DNA of 64,000 bases from Blautia glucerasea. GTDB lineage: Bacteria; Bacillota; Clostridia; Lachnospirales; Lachnospiraceae. Shown here piece after piece: positions 9,268 through 18,697 of this stretch. Every line of letters begins with the position of its first letter. Within the stretch, counting starts at the first letter, position 1. The DNA is taken from positions 33,377 through 97,376 of the forward strand of contig NZ_JAJBMO010000012.1 in NCBI RefSeq assembly GCF_020537505.1. Reading direction: 5' to 3'. The position numbers were made by a program, and so were the translations under genes. The notes beneath the pieces were generated by a model that worked only from the letters and a program-made list of their open reading frames with translations, was not told the DNA's origin and ran no database searches.

Positions 9268-10761
9268 TCAAAGCTTCAGCTCGTACTTTGTAACATCCAT
9301 CTCCACTTTTCCATCTGCAAAGAAGGAAATTCCATCTGCCTCCAGATCTGTATAAATCGTTGCAGTCATCACATGCTCTCCATCATTTACAAAAATCTCA
9401 GCACTGAAACGGTCCAGAATCAGGCGAAGCTTAATCTCTCCATTTTCACTGTTCACAAGGCTTCTTCTCTGATGGATAATTGCGCGTCTGGAGCCTGAAA
9501 ACTTACGATCGATTTTCAATACGGATTCATAAGGGCGAAAGCTTACTGCTGTATGGTACGTATCATTCTGGGCAAAACGCACTGCAAATTTCTTATAAAT
9601 ATTCTGCGCATCTGCCGGGCGAAGAGTGATTTCCATATCCACGCATCTTCCCTCTATGCCATCCAGACGAATTACATCCTCAAAAGCAACATTCTTATAT
9701 TCTGTCTTATTTGTGCGAAGCTTCTCAATTTCCCGAACCGGTTTCTGGATCAGGCGGCCGTCTTTAATGGAAAGCTCTCTTGGAAGGCTCATCTGTCCAA
9801 ACCATTTTCCCTTCGGAATTCTGTTATTCGCACATGTATCCCAGTTCTGCATCCAGCCGATCATAATTCTTCTTCCGTCTGGTGCTTCCACTGTCTGCAT
9901 TGCATAATAGTCAATACCATAGTCCACTGCCTGGTCTTTTTCCGGGATAAAGGTTTTGGTCTCCTCATCAAATTTACCAATCAGGCAAAGAGTTCCATCA
10001 CCATTGTGGTACTCAAAGCCTTTTGGAAGCATATCCTGAGGGCTTACAAGTACTACATCTTTTCCATCCAGGGTAAAGAAATCCGGGCACTCCCACATTT
10101 TTCCGAATCTGCCATCATTAGAAAGCATTACGGATTCAAACTCCCAGTTAAACCCATCTTCACTTCTATACAGAAGAATACGGCCGCCTGTTCCGTCCGC
10201 CCTGTCATTTACGATCACGCAGCGGTAGGTGCCATCCTCGCATTTCCACATTTTCGGATCGCGGAAATCAAAAGGACTGCTGTTTTCCGGCATGTCTTCT
10301 GCTGTAAGAATCGGATTTCGTACATCCTTTTCATAGTCCATTCCATCGCCAACTGCAAGGCTTTGTGTCTGTATGTCGCGGACACCTCCGCCTGGCTGTG
10401 CCTCCTTACGCACACTGGTGTACATGAAAAGCTGTTTTCCATCTGGAAGAGTAATGGCGCTTCCGGAGAAACATCCTACGTAATCATATGGCATGTCCGG
10501 GGCAATGGCTGCCGGAAGGTATTCCCAGTGAAGAAGGTCATCACTTACCGCATGTCCCCAGTGCATTGGTCCCCACTGGGAATCATATGGATAATACTGG
10601 TAAAATAAATGAAATTTGTCTTTGTAATAAGAAAAACCATTGGGGTCATTCATCCATCCAACTTTTGGAGATAAATGAAATTCCGGTCTCTCCAAAGGTG
10701 TAATATTCTGAGCCATTGCATCTTCGTATCTTCTGGCATCTCTTAAAGTCTGACTTATCAT
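9268..10761 (-). CDS. GH32 beta-fructofuranosidase (sucrose/fructan hydrolase)
   Basis: Hydrolyses sucrose, sucrose-6-phosphate or fructo-oligosaccharides to release fructose. All three catalytic signatures of GH32 are present: WMNDPNG (nucleophile Asp about 39), FRDPK (transition-state Asp about 168) and WECPD (acid/base Glu about 224). A C-terminal beta-sandwich ends MDVTKYELKL. There is no signal peptide, so it acts on imported sugar. Two in-frame ATGs lie six bases apart; the second (10761) has the better distance from AGGAGA. It is co-transcribed with the CUT1-type transporter upstream and the GH13 gene downstream. Substrate preference between sucrose and short fructans is open. Confidence 0.93.
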   Translation of the reverse strand: MISQTLRDARRYEDAMAQNITPLERPEFHLSPKVGWMNDPNGFSYYKDKFHLFYQYYPYDSQWGPMHWGHAVSDDLLHWEYLPAAIAPDMPYDYVGCFSGSAITLPDGKQLFMYTSVRKEAQPGGGVRDIQTQSLAVGDGMDYEKDVRNPILTAEDMPENSSPFDFRDPKMWKCEDGTYRCVIVNDRADGTGGRILLYRSEDGFNWEFESVMLSNDGRFGKMWECPDFFTLDGKDVVLVSPQDMLPKGFEYHNGDGTLCLIGKFDEETKTFIPEKDQAVDYGIDYYAMQTVEAPDGRRIMIGWMQNWDTCANNRIPKGKWFGQMSLPRELSIKDGRLIQKPVREIEKLRTNKTEYKNVAFEDVIRLDGIEGRCVDMEITLRPADAQNIYKKFAVRFAQNDTYHTAVSFRPYESVLKIDRKFSGSRRAIIHQRRSLVNSENGEIKLRLILDRFSAEIFVNDGEHVMTATIYTDLEADGISFFADGKVEMDVTKYELKL

Positions 10762-10815
10762 AATCATATCTCCTGTTTTTATTTATTATTCAAAACATAT
10801 TTCAAAATAGTAATT

Positions 10816-10851
10816 ATGGGGCCCAAAAATATCACTATCATTGGACCCCAT
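10816..10851 (-). other. Intra-operon stem-loop between permease and GH32 genes
   Basis: ATGGGG-CCA (10816-10825) pairs with TGG-CCCCAT (10842-10851), each arm with one unpaired base. On the minus strand it lies after the MalG-type permease stop and before GH32, so it could attenuate or separate transporter and enzyme mRNA levels. Confidence 0.65.
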
Positions 10852-10858
10852 CTTGATT

Positions 10859-11719
10859 TTAGCCTTTTACTGCTCCGGAGGTAACACCTTCAACGATGTA
10901 ACGCTGCAGGAACAGATACAGAACCAGGATCGGGAGCATAGCCAGAAGGAGGGCGGCCATTACCAGTCCGAGGTCTGTTGAATAAGTACCATAGAATGCC
11001 TGTGTTGCAATCGGAAGAGTATACAGTTCTTTACGTCCGAGAACAAGGCTTGGAAGAAGGTAATCATTCCAGAATGCCATTGCATCAATAATCGCAACTG
11101 TTGCGATGGTTGGTTTCAGAAGCGGAAATACAATTTTCCAGTATGTCTGCCATCTGGTACATCCATCAATAAATGCTGCTTCTTCCAGCTCCATCGGAAC
11201 GCTGGTGTGAATTGCACCATGGAACATGAAGGTCGCCATGGAAAGGGAAAATCCCACATGCATAAGAATCAGAGTAATACGGCTGTTCAGTACTCCAAAG
11301 ATACCACCGTAAAGAGAAACCAGTGGGATCATAAGTACCTGGAACGGAATAACCATAGATGCGATCATCAGGGAAAACAAAATACCGCATGCTTTCCATT
11401 TGTTACGAACGATTACAAACGCTGTCATTGCAGAAAGCATAATTGTAAAGATCGTAGAAACTGTGGTGATCAAAAGAGAGTTTGTAAAAGATGTTGCAAA
11501 GTTCATCTTTTTCATGGCATCTGTAAAGTTGGTCAGAATAAAGCCGTGAGAGCCAACCAGTGCCAGCGGATCTGCCGTGATATCACCTTTTGTCTTAAAC
11601 GCATTGAAAATTACCATGATAAACGGAAAGATAAATGCCAGGAACAGGATAACCAGCACTGCCATTGTAATAAAATGGCTGATTTTTTTCTTCTGAGCTG
11701 CTTTTTTGTTTTCGTCCAT
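10859..11719 (-). CDS. ABC sugar transporter permease, MalG/CUT1 type
   Basis: A 286-residue inner-membrane permease with six predicted hydrophobic segments, starting with AVLVILFLAFIFPFIMVIF. The cytoplasmic EAA loop reads MELEEAAFIDGCTRWQTYWKIVFPLLKP (about 190-215), the site that contacts the ATPase. Its ATG overlaps the TAA of the MalF-type gene by one base. No ATPase is encoded in the operon, so a shared MsmK-type ATPase elsewhere is expected, as is usual in Firmicutes CUT1 systems. The sugar is probably sucrose or a related fructoside, judging from the operon enzymes. Confidence 0.92.
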   Translation of the reverse strand: MDENKKAAQKKKISHFITMAVLVILFLAFIFPFIMVIFNAFKTKGDITADPLALVGSHGFILTNFTDAMKKMNFATSFTNSLLITTVSTIFTIMLSAMTAFVIVRNKWKACGILFSLMIASMVIPFQVLMIPLVSLYGGIFGVLNSRITLILMHVGFSLSMATFMFHGAIHTSVPMELEEAAFIDGCTRWQTYWKIVFPLLKPTIATVAIIDAMAFWNDYLLPSLVLGRKELYTLPIATQAFYGTYSTDLGLVMAALLLAMLPILVLYLFLQRYIVEGVTSGAVKG

Positions 11720-12600
11720 TATGCTGCCACCTCCCCTTTCTTACCAATGTAAACCTGAGTCACACCTACGATTGCGCAGACAACAAACAGGATCAAGGCC
11801 TCTGCCTGGCCGGTACCGTAGTTTTTGTAAGTAAATGCCTGATTGTATACGTGCATAGCTGCCATTACAGAAGAGTTAAATGGCTCACCTTTTGTCAGGG
11901 AAAGGTTTACATCATATACCATAAAGCATCTTGTAATCGTTAAGAAAAGACACTGTACAAAAGAAGATCTCATAAGCGGGATCGTTACGTTAATGGTTGC
12001 CTGTGTCTTGGTGCAGCCGTCGATCTGGGCAGCTTCCATAAGGCTCTTGGATACGCTCATAAATCCGGCAACATAGATCAGCATCATATATCCTGCGTAC
12101 TGCCACACAGATACGATGATCAGACATGCCATTGCACCGTTGGTGGTTGCCAGCCAGGAGGTGGAAAGCGCACCTACGGAAAGAGATTTTCCAAGTGATA
12201 CAAATGCACGGTTAAATACGAATTTCCATACATAACCAAGTACGATACCACCGATCAGGTTCGGAACAAAGAAGCCTGCGCGGAAGAAGTTCTGACCTTT
12301 GATTCCGCTGGTAAGAAGGTATGCAAGGAAAAATGCTACCACGTTTACCAGGATTACGGCGATAACAGAATAAATCAAGGTACGTCCAAGTGCCTGCCAG
12401 TAAGCTGCATCCTGAAATGTAGCAATGTAGTTTGCCAGTCCAACAAATGGTTTGTCTTTTGAAACACCGTCCCAGCTTGTAAATGTAAGATATAATCCGT
12501 AGATAAATGGAAGGATTACAACTGCACTAAACAGGACAGTGGAAACGCCAGCGAACATCAAGTACTGTTTTACTTTATATTTCATGGTGTTTTGTTCCAT
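11719..12600 (-). CDS. ABC sugar transporter permease, MalF/CUT1 type
   Basis: Partner permease with six hydrophobic segments beginning YLMFAGVSTVLFSAVVILPFI. The EAA loop is LMEAAQIDGCTKTQATINVTIPLMRSS. At 293 residues it matches the short MalF form lacking the large periplasmic insertion. A GTG lies two codons upstream (12606); the ATG at 12600 is better spaced from AAAGGGGA and is preferred. It forms one transporter with the MalG-type permease and the solute-binding protein and is separated from the latter by a strong hairpin. Confidence 0.92.
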   Translation of the reverse strand: MEQNTMKYKVKQYLMFAGVSTVLFSAVVILPFIYGLYLTFTSWDGVSKDKPFVGLANYIATFQDAAYWQALGRTLIYSVIAVILVNVVAFFLAYLLTSGIKGQNFFRAGFFVPNLIGGIVLGYVWKFVFNRAFVSLGKSLSVGALSTSWLATTNGAMACLIIVSVWQYAGYMMLIYVAGFMSVSKSLMEAAQIDGCTKTQATINVTIPLMRSSFVQCLFLTITRCFMVYDVNLSLTKGEPFNSSVMAAMHVYNQAFTYKNYGTGQAEALILFVVCAIVGVTQVYIGKKGEVAA

Positions 12601-12694
12601 AATCACGATCCCCTTTCCCTTTTCTTTTTTGTCTCCACCCTTTTCCCGCTGCCTCCGAAAATCTATAATCCAGTACTTTTCTTTTTGTGAGGGA

Positions 12695-12734
12695 AAGAGG
12701 CCGCACGCCGCATGGCACAGGCGTGCAGCCTCTT
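12695..12734 (-). other. Strong intra-operon stem-loop between binding protein and permeases
   Basis: AAGAGGC and GCACGCC (12695-12709) pair with GGCGTGC and GCCTCTT (12720-12734), leaving one internal mismatch and a ten-base loop. Such hairpins after a solute-binding protein gene usually stabilise its mRNA or partly terminate, keeping binding protein in excess over permeases. No strong U-run follows on the minus strand. Confidence 0.75.
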
Positions 12735-12808
12735 GAGGGGGGGTGGCAAATTTCTATAAAACTACAGTATGTTTGTTAAATTAATAAGTTATTACCAAAG
12801 GATAATTC

Positions 12809-14071
12809 TTAGTGCTCTACAGGAGTTGTGTTCTTCCAGTAGTCTTCAATCTCTGCTGCAAACTCAGCTCTGTCAATCTGTCCTGCCAGATATTTCTGGA
12901 AGGTTGCACCGCAAATGGAAAGGTGATCATCCGGAAGGTAATTGTAGTTATCAATCAGAGCTGCTTCATCAGCATATTTCTTAACAGATTTTCCAAGTGG
13001 ATCGGATACTTCTTTTTCATTGTTGGAGAATGCAGGTACAAGTGCACATGTCTCAGCAATGAAGCTCTGTCCTTCATCGGAATCAGCAAGCCATGTAAGG
13101 AAGTCCTTAGCTGCCTGACGCTGCTCATCACTTGTTGCATCAGAGGAATCGATCATCATGAATTTGGAACCTCCACCAACAAGCTTCTCATTGGATCCGT
13201 CATCTGTGTTCTGCGGTACTGGCATCATTCCCATATTCTCTGTATAATCATATGCATTGATTACGGACCAGTCCCAGTTTCCTCCGAACATGAATGCGAT
13301 CTGTCCTTCAGCAAGCATCATCTCAGTTGTCTCACGCTCTGCAGCGATTGCAGAATCTTTTGCATAGTTGTTCTCCATCATGACATCGAAGAAGTCCATA
13401 AGAGAATTGAATTTCTCATTGTTTGCAAGGTCTGCTGTTCCTTCGTAAAGGGAGCTGATAAATCCTTCTACGTCCGGCTGCTGCTCGTAAACTTCAGCAA
13501 GGAAGTGAGCTGCAAGGGACCAGTCCTCTTTCATGATACCGGTAGGTGTTTCCATTCCGCCTTCTTTCAGTTTCTCAAGAAGCTCTTTGAAAGAATCAAG
13601 TGTCTTGTAATCATCCGGATTGAAGGTCTCGCCTGTGATTGCCTCGATTGCATCTGCATTGTAAATAACGCCGCGTGCCTCAAGGCAGGTCGGGAAACCA
13701 TTGATCTGTCCGTCAACTCCGATTGCATAATTAGTTTCATTTACCCAGCTCTGATCGCTTAAATCGATTGCATGGTCTGCTGCAAGTGAATAGATATCTT
13801 TCGGGTCTACCATAGAGATTGTATATGGATCATTCGCAGAATATCTGGTAGCCAGATGAGCAGATACTGTATCACTGTTGTAATAAACCTCTACGCCAAC
13901 GCCGGTCTCTTCTGCATACTGAGCAGCTAACTCTTCGAACTGGCTCTGAACCTCCATCTTGGAGTTAAAAATTGTGATGTTCACATCGTCTGCCATAACC
14001 GGTACAGATACACTTGCCATTGTTGCTGCTGCAGTTGCAACTGCAATTGCCATTGAAATACGTTTTTTCAT
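12809..14071 (-). CDS. Extracellular sugar-binding protein of the sucrose-type ABC transporter
   Basis: A 420-residue family 1 solute-binding protein presenting sugar to the MalF/MalG permeases. It has a signal peptide MKKRISMAIAVATAAATM followed by SVPVMADD. There is no lipobox cysteine, which is unusual for a Gram-positive binding protein. The mature part shows the typical VNITIFNSKMEVQSQFEELAAQYAEETGV opening, an FMFGGNWDWSVINAY segment and a C-terminal FQKYLAGQIDRAEFAAEIEDYW. Start with AGGAGG eight bases upstream. First gene of the operon, behind a consensus-like promoter at 14126-14154. Sucrose is inferred from the co-transcribed GH32 and amylosucrase-like genes. Confidence 0.9.
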   Translation of the reverse strand: MKKRISMAIAVATAAATMASVSVPVMADDVNITIFNSKMEVQSQFEELAAQYAEETGVGVEVYYNSDTVSAHLATRYSANDPYTISMVDPKDIYSLAADHAIDLSDQSWVNETNYAIGVDGQINGFPTCLEARGVIYNADAIEAITGETFNPDDYKTLDSFKELLEKLKEGGMETPTGIMKEDWSLAAHFLAEVYEQQPDVEGFISSLYEGTADLANNEKFNSLMDFFDVMMENNYAKDSAIAAERETTEMMLAEGQIAFMFGGNWDWSVINAYDYTENMGMMPVPQNTDDGSNEKLVGGGSKFMMIDSSDATSDEQRQAAKDFLTWLADSDEGQSFIAETCALVPAFSNNEKEVSDPLGKSVKKYADEAALIDNYNYLPDDHLSICGATFQKYLAGQIDRAEFAAEIEDYWKNTTPVEH

Positions 14072-14125
14072 TTTTGCTTCCTCCTGTTTTTTACGTTCTT
14101 GTTCAGACGTTTTCTTGATGGTTGT

Positions 14126-14154
14126 ATGATAACATTGCGTCCTAAATATGTCAA
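14126..14154 (-). promoter_or_regulatory. Sigma-A promoter of the sucrose-type operon
   Basis: On the minus strand TTGACA (14149-14154), 17 bases, then TATCAT (14126-14131), about 55 bases upstream of the binding protein start. The LacI regulator just upstream is the expected controller; no certain operator palindrome was identified. Confidence 0.75.
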
Positions 14155-14415
14155 GCGGTTGTCATATTTTTCCGTTGTTTTAAAGTCATTTCGTTAGTTT
14201 TATACTATTTTAAGTATCTTATTTTGTGCATTTTTACATGTGCTTTATATTGATATGTTGTGTAATTTCAGTTTTTTCTGTTTTTTCTTAAAATTCGCTC
14301 TTTTTAATATCGCAACCGTATATCATATCTGTTATGCTGAACAACATGTGCAAAAGCTTTGTTACCCTTTGCGTGCCAGATGCCACCTGCTTTAGCAGAC
14401 AGATTCCTATTGCAT

Positions 14416-14466
14416 AAAAAAATCAGCTGCTACGCAAAAACCAGAGGCAATTGCTATAACAGCTGA
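14416..14466 (-). terminator. Intrinsic terminator of the lacI-type gene
   Basis: TCAGCTG (14423-14429) pairs with CAGCTGA (14460-14466). On the minus strand it is followed by seven T. It sits 58 bases beyond the LacI stop codon and is bordered by a copy of the CTATTGC(G/A)TAAA motif found beside other terminators here. Confidence 0.8.
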
Positions 14467-14523
14467 CTTGTATTTTTTTATTTTGGAAATTCCCAAATCA
14501 TCTTAAAGAAACTCCTGTTTTCT

Positions 14524-15510
14524 TCAGGTTGTTCCCCGCTCAACCAGGGTAACCGGAAATACGGCTTTGGTGGGTACCATTTTTCCCTCATCGATCTGCG
14601 CAATGGCAGCAACTGCCATCTCTGCCATCTGCTCCACAGGCTGATGAATCGTCGTAAGTCCCGGACTGGTAAACTGCGCAATGTTCACATCGTCAAATCC
14701 TACGATTTTCAACTGCTCCGGAACCTTAATTCCCAGATCCGCGCATGCCTGCAGTACATAGGCACCAATAACATCTGAACTGGCAAATACGCCATCCACC
14801 TCAGGATTGTCTACCAGTGCCTGTCTTACATATTCATAATATTCCAGAGAATCAAAAAGACGGTTATCCGTTACCATAACCACATTTTCTTCATTTCGAT
14901 TCTTACAGATATCACGGAATGCAACCTCACGAAGATCTCCTGGCATATGGATGTCGACCCCTGCACTTACTCCGCCGATAAACATCAGCTTCCTGCAGCC
15001 CTTCTCTATCAGCAGCTCCGTTGCAAGCACCCCGCCCTGATAGTTATCACATTCAATTCCGGAGGTTCCCTCATCCATGGAACGCTCCAGTGTGATCAAT
15101 GGGAAATTCAGACCTTCGAATTTCTCTGTTTCAAAGCTTCCACTACAGAGAACCACACCTGCAACTCTTTCGCTTTTGCACATCTCAATGCACTGTTCTT
15201 CACGTTCTTCCTTATATCTGGAAACAAAGAGCATGATGCGGTATCCCCGTTTCGCAGCTTCTCTCTCCAGGCGGCTTAACACCTTGGAAAAATAAGGATG
15301 TTCAATACTCGGCAGAATAATTCCGATGGTATTACTTTTCTGTTTAGACAGAGCGCGAGCTGTCTCGTTAGGCTGATAATCCAGTTCCTTCATCACCTGA
15401 TATACTTTCTCTCTGGTCTTGTCACTAATATAGCCTCTGTTATTCAGGACTCTGGAAACCGTTCCTACCGTCAGACCCGAGGCCTTCGCCACATCCTTAA
15501 GTGTTGCCAT
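14524..15510 (-). CDS. LacI-family transcriptional regulator of the sucrose-type operon
   Basis: A 328-residue repressor. The helix-turn-helix MATLKDVAKASGLTVGTVSRVLNNRGYIS with hinge NETARALSKQ occupies the first 60 residues, followed by a periplasmic-binding-protein-like sensor (IGIILPSIEHPYFSKVLSRLE; C-terminal IVGFDDVNIAQFTSPGLTTIHQP). Start with AAAGGAGA. It lies upstream of, and in the same direction as, the binding protein gene, with its own terminator between, so it is a separate unit likely to control that operon in response to sucrose or fructose-type ligand. Ligand is inferred only. Confidence 0.9.
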   Translation of the reverse strand: MATLKDVAKASGLTVGTVSRVLNNRGYISDKTREKVYQVMKELDYQPNETARALSKQKSNTIGIILPSIEHPYFSKVLSRLEREAAKRGYRIMLFVSRYKEEREEQCIEMCKSERVAGVVLCSGSFETEKFEGLNFPLITLERSMDEGTSGIECDNYQGGVLATELLIEKGCRKLMFIGGVSAGVDIHMPGDLREVAFRDICKNRNEENVVMVTDNRLFDSLEYYEYVRQALVDNPEVDGVFASSDVIGAYVLQACADLGIKVPEQLKIVGFDDVNIAQFTSPGLTTIHQPVEQMAEMAVAAIAQIDEGKMVPTKAVFPVTLVERGTT

Positions 15511-15610
15511 ATATATATCTCCTTTATTGCGAGCTGCAGTAATTTTTTAATTTTATCTTAATTTTATCACCTCGTAGTTTCTTGTGTCAACCGGTAAATA
15601 TATTCTGCTT

Positions 15611-16153
15611 CTACATCCACCCGGCATCCATATTGCTGCATGCCATCACCACGCAGTCGATTCCAAGAAGGATCAGATAACCGCCAATAATAAAGCCCGT
15701 TGAAAACAACGCTACCCACGGCCAGATGATCATCAGACAGCCAAGGATGATTCCAAGAATATTTACAATCAAGGTAAAGTAATAGTAAAATTTTCCTGCT
15801 AGACGGACCAGAGGGATGTGGGTCAATCTGGAAACAGAATGAGCGATGAACCAGATTGGGAGAAGCAGGGTCATAATCAGCTCTCCGGCATTTGGGTACA
15901 TCAGGAGCATTAGTCCGGCAAGGAGACTTAAAATTCCAGTCACCAGAGCAATGGTAGGTCCGAAGCCGACATAGCGCTCTGTTTTTGCATAAAATACAAT
16001 ATCTGAAATTCCGGTAATGACAGCAAGAAAACCATACGCAACGGTAATTCCGCGGAGCATGCCGCCTGGATTACACAACGTATAAATTCCAAGAAGGATC
16101 AACAGGATTCCCTCGATGAGTTCCAGCCAGCCATAACGTGAACGTCTTCTCAT
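15611..16153 (-). CDS. HdeD/DUF308-family membrane protein
   Basis: A 180-residue integral membrane protein with about six hydrophobic segments in pairs (LIEGILLILLGIYTLC; GFLAVITGISDIVFY; LVTGILSLLAGLMLLMYP; and a C-terminal set ending FIIGGYLILLGIDCVVMAC). This is the repeat pattern of HdeD/DUF308 proteins linked to acid or membrane stress. Its ATG overlaps the ftsH stop by four bases, so it is translationally coupled to the protease. Possible roles are membrane quality control or an FtsH cofactor; that is inference. Confidence 0.82.
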   Translation of the reverse strand: MRRRSRYGWLELIEGILLILLGIYTLCNPGGMLRGITVAYGFLAVITGISDIVFYAKTERYVGFGPTIALVTGILSLLAGLMLLMYPNAGELIMTLLLPIWFIAHSVSRLTHIPLVRLAGKFYYYFTLIVNILGIILGCLMIIWPWVALFSTGFIIGGYLILLGIDCVVMACSNMDAGWM

Positions 16154-17982
16154 TTTTCCTCACTCTCCTCTTTGTTATTTAAAATTTTCATAAACTCTTC
16201 GCCAGTTATCGTTTCTTTTTCATAAAGGAACATAGCCAGTTCATCCAGTTTTTTACGGTTGTCTGTCAGGATCTTTTTGGCTTTTTCATGTTCTCGTTTT
16301 ACTAATTCTACGACCTTCTCATCGATTTCCTTCTGGGTATCTGCGGAGCAGGAAAGGGATGCATCGCCGCCAAGGTACTGGTTGGAAACGGTTTCCATAG
16401 CCACCATGTCGAACTCGTCGGTCATTCCGTAGCGGGTGATCATAGCTCTGGCAATCTTGGTTGCCTGCTCGATATCGTTGGAAGCGCCTGTGGTGATCTC
16501 GCCAAACACGATTTCTTCTGCAGCACGTCCGCCTGTGAAGGTTGCAATCTTATTTTCCAGCTCTTTCTTTGTCATCAGATACTTGTCACCAGTTTCTACC
16601 TGCATGGTATAGCCGAGTGCACCGGAGGTACGGGGGATAATGGTGATCTTCTGAACAGGAGCGGAATGGCTCTGAAGGGCTGCCACCAGAGCATGTCCGA
16701 TTTCATGATAGGAAACCACTTTTTTCTCCTGGTCGGAGAGAACTGCGTTTTTCTTCTGGTAACCTGCGATTACCACCTCAATACTCTCTTCCAGGTCTGC
16801 TTCTGTAACCACTGTACGTCCGCTGCGGACTGCGCGAAGAGCTGCCTCGTTAATGATATTTGCCAGCTCGGCTCCGGATGCACCAGATGCCATACGTGCG
16901 ATGGTGTGGAAATCCACATCATCGGATGCTTTGATTTTTCTTGCATGAACCTTCAGAATTGCTTCACGTCCTGCAAGATCGGGAAGCTCAACCGGTACGC
17001 GGCGGTCAAAACGTCCTGGACGGGTAAGCGCCGGGTCAAGGGATTCCGGTCGGTTGGTGGCTGCCAGAATGATAACACCGTTGTTGCCTTCGAAGCCATC
17101 CATCTCTGTGAGCAGCTGGTTCAGCGTTTGCTCACGCTCATCGTTGCCACCTACCTGGCCGTCACGTTTTTTACCGATGGCGTCAATCTCATCAATGAAT
17201 ACGATACATGGGGCTTTCTCTTTCGCCTGCTTGAAAAGATCACGAACCTTGGAGGCACCCATACCTACAAACATTTCTACGAATTCAGAGCCGGACATGG
17301 AAAAGAATGGAACATTCGCTTCTCCGGCAACGGCTTTGGCAAGCATTGTTTTACCGGTACCTGGAGGGCCTACAAGGAGAACACCTTTCGGCATGGAGGC
17401 TCCCACGTCTGTGTATTTTTTCGGGTTGTGAAGATAATCTACAATCTCTGCAAGATTTTCCTTGGCTTCATCCTCTCCGGCTACATCGGAGAAACGAATT
17501 CCTTCACTGGACTGGACGTAAACCTTTGCATTGCTTTTTCCCATGCCAAATGCCATGGAGTTTTTGCCTCCAGCCTGCTCCATCAGCTTCTTCGCCATAT
17601 AATTTCCAAGAACTATGAAAATGATCAACGGCAGAAGTCCGGTTACCAGGAAGCTGAGAATCGGGGAGGTCTGCTGGTCGATGTCCTTGGTAAAGGTGGC
17701 ACCGCACTCATACAGACGGTCGGTGAGATCCGGGTCATTCATAAGACCGGTTTTATAAATTTTTTCGTTGTTCTTATCGGTAAAGACGATCTGGTTATCT
17801 TCTACTTCTACTTTACCGATGTTTTTGTCATTAATCATGCTCATGAAGGTACCGTAATCGGTTTCTTCTACCTGATGCTCCATTAAGATTGGGGAAACCA
17901 CCAGGTTAAAGACGATCAGTACCAGAAGCACAATGCCGTAGTAATAGATCAACGGCTTTTTTGGGGTTTTTACTTCTTTCAT
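16150..17982 (-). CDS. ftsH: ATP-dependent zinc metalloprotease FtsH
   Basis: Membrane-anchored AAA+ protease degrading misfolded membrane and regulatory proteins. Two transmembrane segments (about 11-30 and 108-126) flank an extracytoplasmic FtsH-ext domain. The AAA module has [20 protein letters not shown] (Walker A about 207), [16 protein letters not shown] (Walker B) and the second region of homology [21 protein letters not shown]. The zinc site is HEIGH (about 426) with a downstream Asp in [25 protein letters not shown]. The 610-residue length is normal. RBS AAAGGAC. It is sandwiched between a coiled-coil protein and an HdeD-like membrane protein in one operon. A second ftsH may exist elsewhere in the genome. 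Confidence 0.97.
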   Translation of the reverse strand: MKEVKTPKKPLIYYYGIVLLVLIVFNLVVSPILMEHQVEETDYGTFMSMINDKNIGKVEVEDNQIVFTDKNNEKIYKTGLMNDPDLTDRLYECGATFTKDIDQQTSPILSFLVTGLLPLIIFIVLGNYMAKKLMEQAGGKNSMAFGMGKSNAKVYVQSSEGIRFSDVAGEDEAKENLAEIVDYLHNPKKYTDVGASMPKGVLLVGPPGTGKTMLAKAVAGEANVPFFSMSGSEFVEMFVGMGASKVRDLFKQAKEKAPCIVFIDEIDAIGKKRDGQVGGNDEREQTLNQLLTEMDGFEGNNGVIILAATNRPESLDPALTRPGRFDRRVPVELPDLAGREAILKVHARKIKASDDVDFHTIARMASGASGAELANIINEAALRAVRSGRTVVTEADLEESIEVVIAGYQKKNAVLSDQEKKVVSYHEIGHALVAALQSHSAPVQKITIIPRTSGALGYTMQVETGDKYLMTKKELENKIATFTGGRAAEEIVFGEITTGASNDIEQATKIARAMITRYGMTDEFDMVAMETVSNQYLGGDASLSCSADTQKEIDEKVVELVKREHEKAKKILTDNRKKLDELAMFLYEKETITGEEFMKILNNKEESEEK

Positions 17983-18020
17983 GGTTGTAGTCCTTTCTTA
18001 TGTAAACTAATAGTGTCTAC

Positions 18021-18461
18021 TCACTCTTCTGCCTCTTTCTTCTCTTCCAGACGCTGGGCTTCAATAGCCTCCAGCGATACCAGAAGTGCCCGGTTTACTG
18101 CCTGCATTGCAAAATCAAGGGCGTATTCTGCGGTGAGGATTTTCTTCTCCGTTCCCGGGAGCACATTTCCAAATATTGGCTCCTTATTTTTCAAATTTAT
18201 GTTTTCTGCCTCCAGTACTTTTCCAACTGCTGCCTCCACCTGGTCATAGACGCCTGCCAGCTTCATTACACAGTCTGTCTTGGAATGGCGAAGTCTGTTT
18301 TCCAAAGTGATACGGCTTTCCTGACATTCCTGTCGAAGATTCTGGATCTGTTGGTGGAGTCTTTCCGTATCCATACTCTCTGCCAGCTGAATCCGACTGT
18401 GGGTCTGTTCCAGTTTTTTATCCAGCTCGTACATTTTTACGGATAAAATTTCATGTGCCAT
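18021..18461 (-). CDS. Small coiled-coil protein of unknown function upstream of ftsH
   Basis: A 146-residue soluble protein not recognised as a known family. It begins MAHEILSVKMYELDKKLEQTH and has a long heptad-like helix (about 8-60, rich in Leu, Gln, Glu, Arg). A central segment is predicted helical and an acidic C-terminus reads RLEEKKEAEE. The ATG at 18461 follows GAGGAGGG and is preferred over an upstream Met (18515), because that extension would be encoded by the remnant of a mobile repeat. It ends 38 bases before ftsH, so the two are almost surely co-transcribed. An adaptor or substrate role for FtsH is possible but unsupported. Confidence 0.75.
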   Translation of the reverse strand: MAHEILSVKMYELDKKLEQTHSRIQLAESMDTERLHQQIQNLRQECQESRITLENRLRHSKTDCVMKLAGVYDQVEAAVGKVLEAENINLKNKEPIFGNVLPGTEKKILTAEYALDFAMQAVNRALLVSLEAIEAQRLEEKKEAEE

Positions 18462-18510
18462 ATATGGTTCCCTCCTCTCCTTGCGGATTACGTTATCATT
18501 TCCAGCCTTC

Positions 18511-18570
18511 CTCAAACAGGCTCTAGAACATGTTTGAAAAAGGCTTTCTGCAAGATGTGCGTCACAATCA
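18511..18570. mobile_element. Partial MITE-like elements, abutting ends
   Basis: Right-end sequence CTCAAACAGGCTC (18511-18523) is joined through TA (18524-18525) to left-end sequence GAACATGTTTGAAAAAGGC, which continues to about 18570 through TCTGCAAGATGTGCGTCACA. It matches the first 40 bases of the full copies at 20504 and 38469. The rest of the element is missing or too diverged to see. Confidence 0.75.
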
Positions 18571-18650
18571 CGCTCCGTAATCCTGATAATTTTATTCTAG
18601 TACAAGCAAAAGAAAGTGTCGATAGTCAGAAATTTCACCGTGTATAGACA

Positions 18651-18687
18651 AAACGGGCAAAGTGTAAAAAATACACCTCGCCCGTTT
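18651..18687 (-). terminator. Stem-loop after the truncated nucleotidyltransferase
   Basis: AAACGGGC (18651-18658) pairs with GCCCGTTT (18680-18687), with an inner AGTGTA/TACACC stem and an A-rich loop. It lies just beyond the stop codon of the minus-strand nucleotidyltransferase. Only a short T-run follows. Confidence 0.6.
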
Positions 18688-18697
18688 GATCTCTCAT

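Noticed and set aside
16666..17886. 406-codon + strand frame opposite ftsH
   Set aside because: Shadow of ftsH with no recognisable domain or ribosome site.
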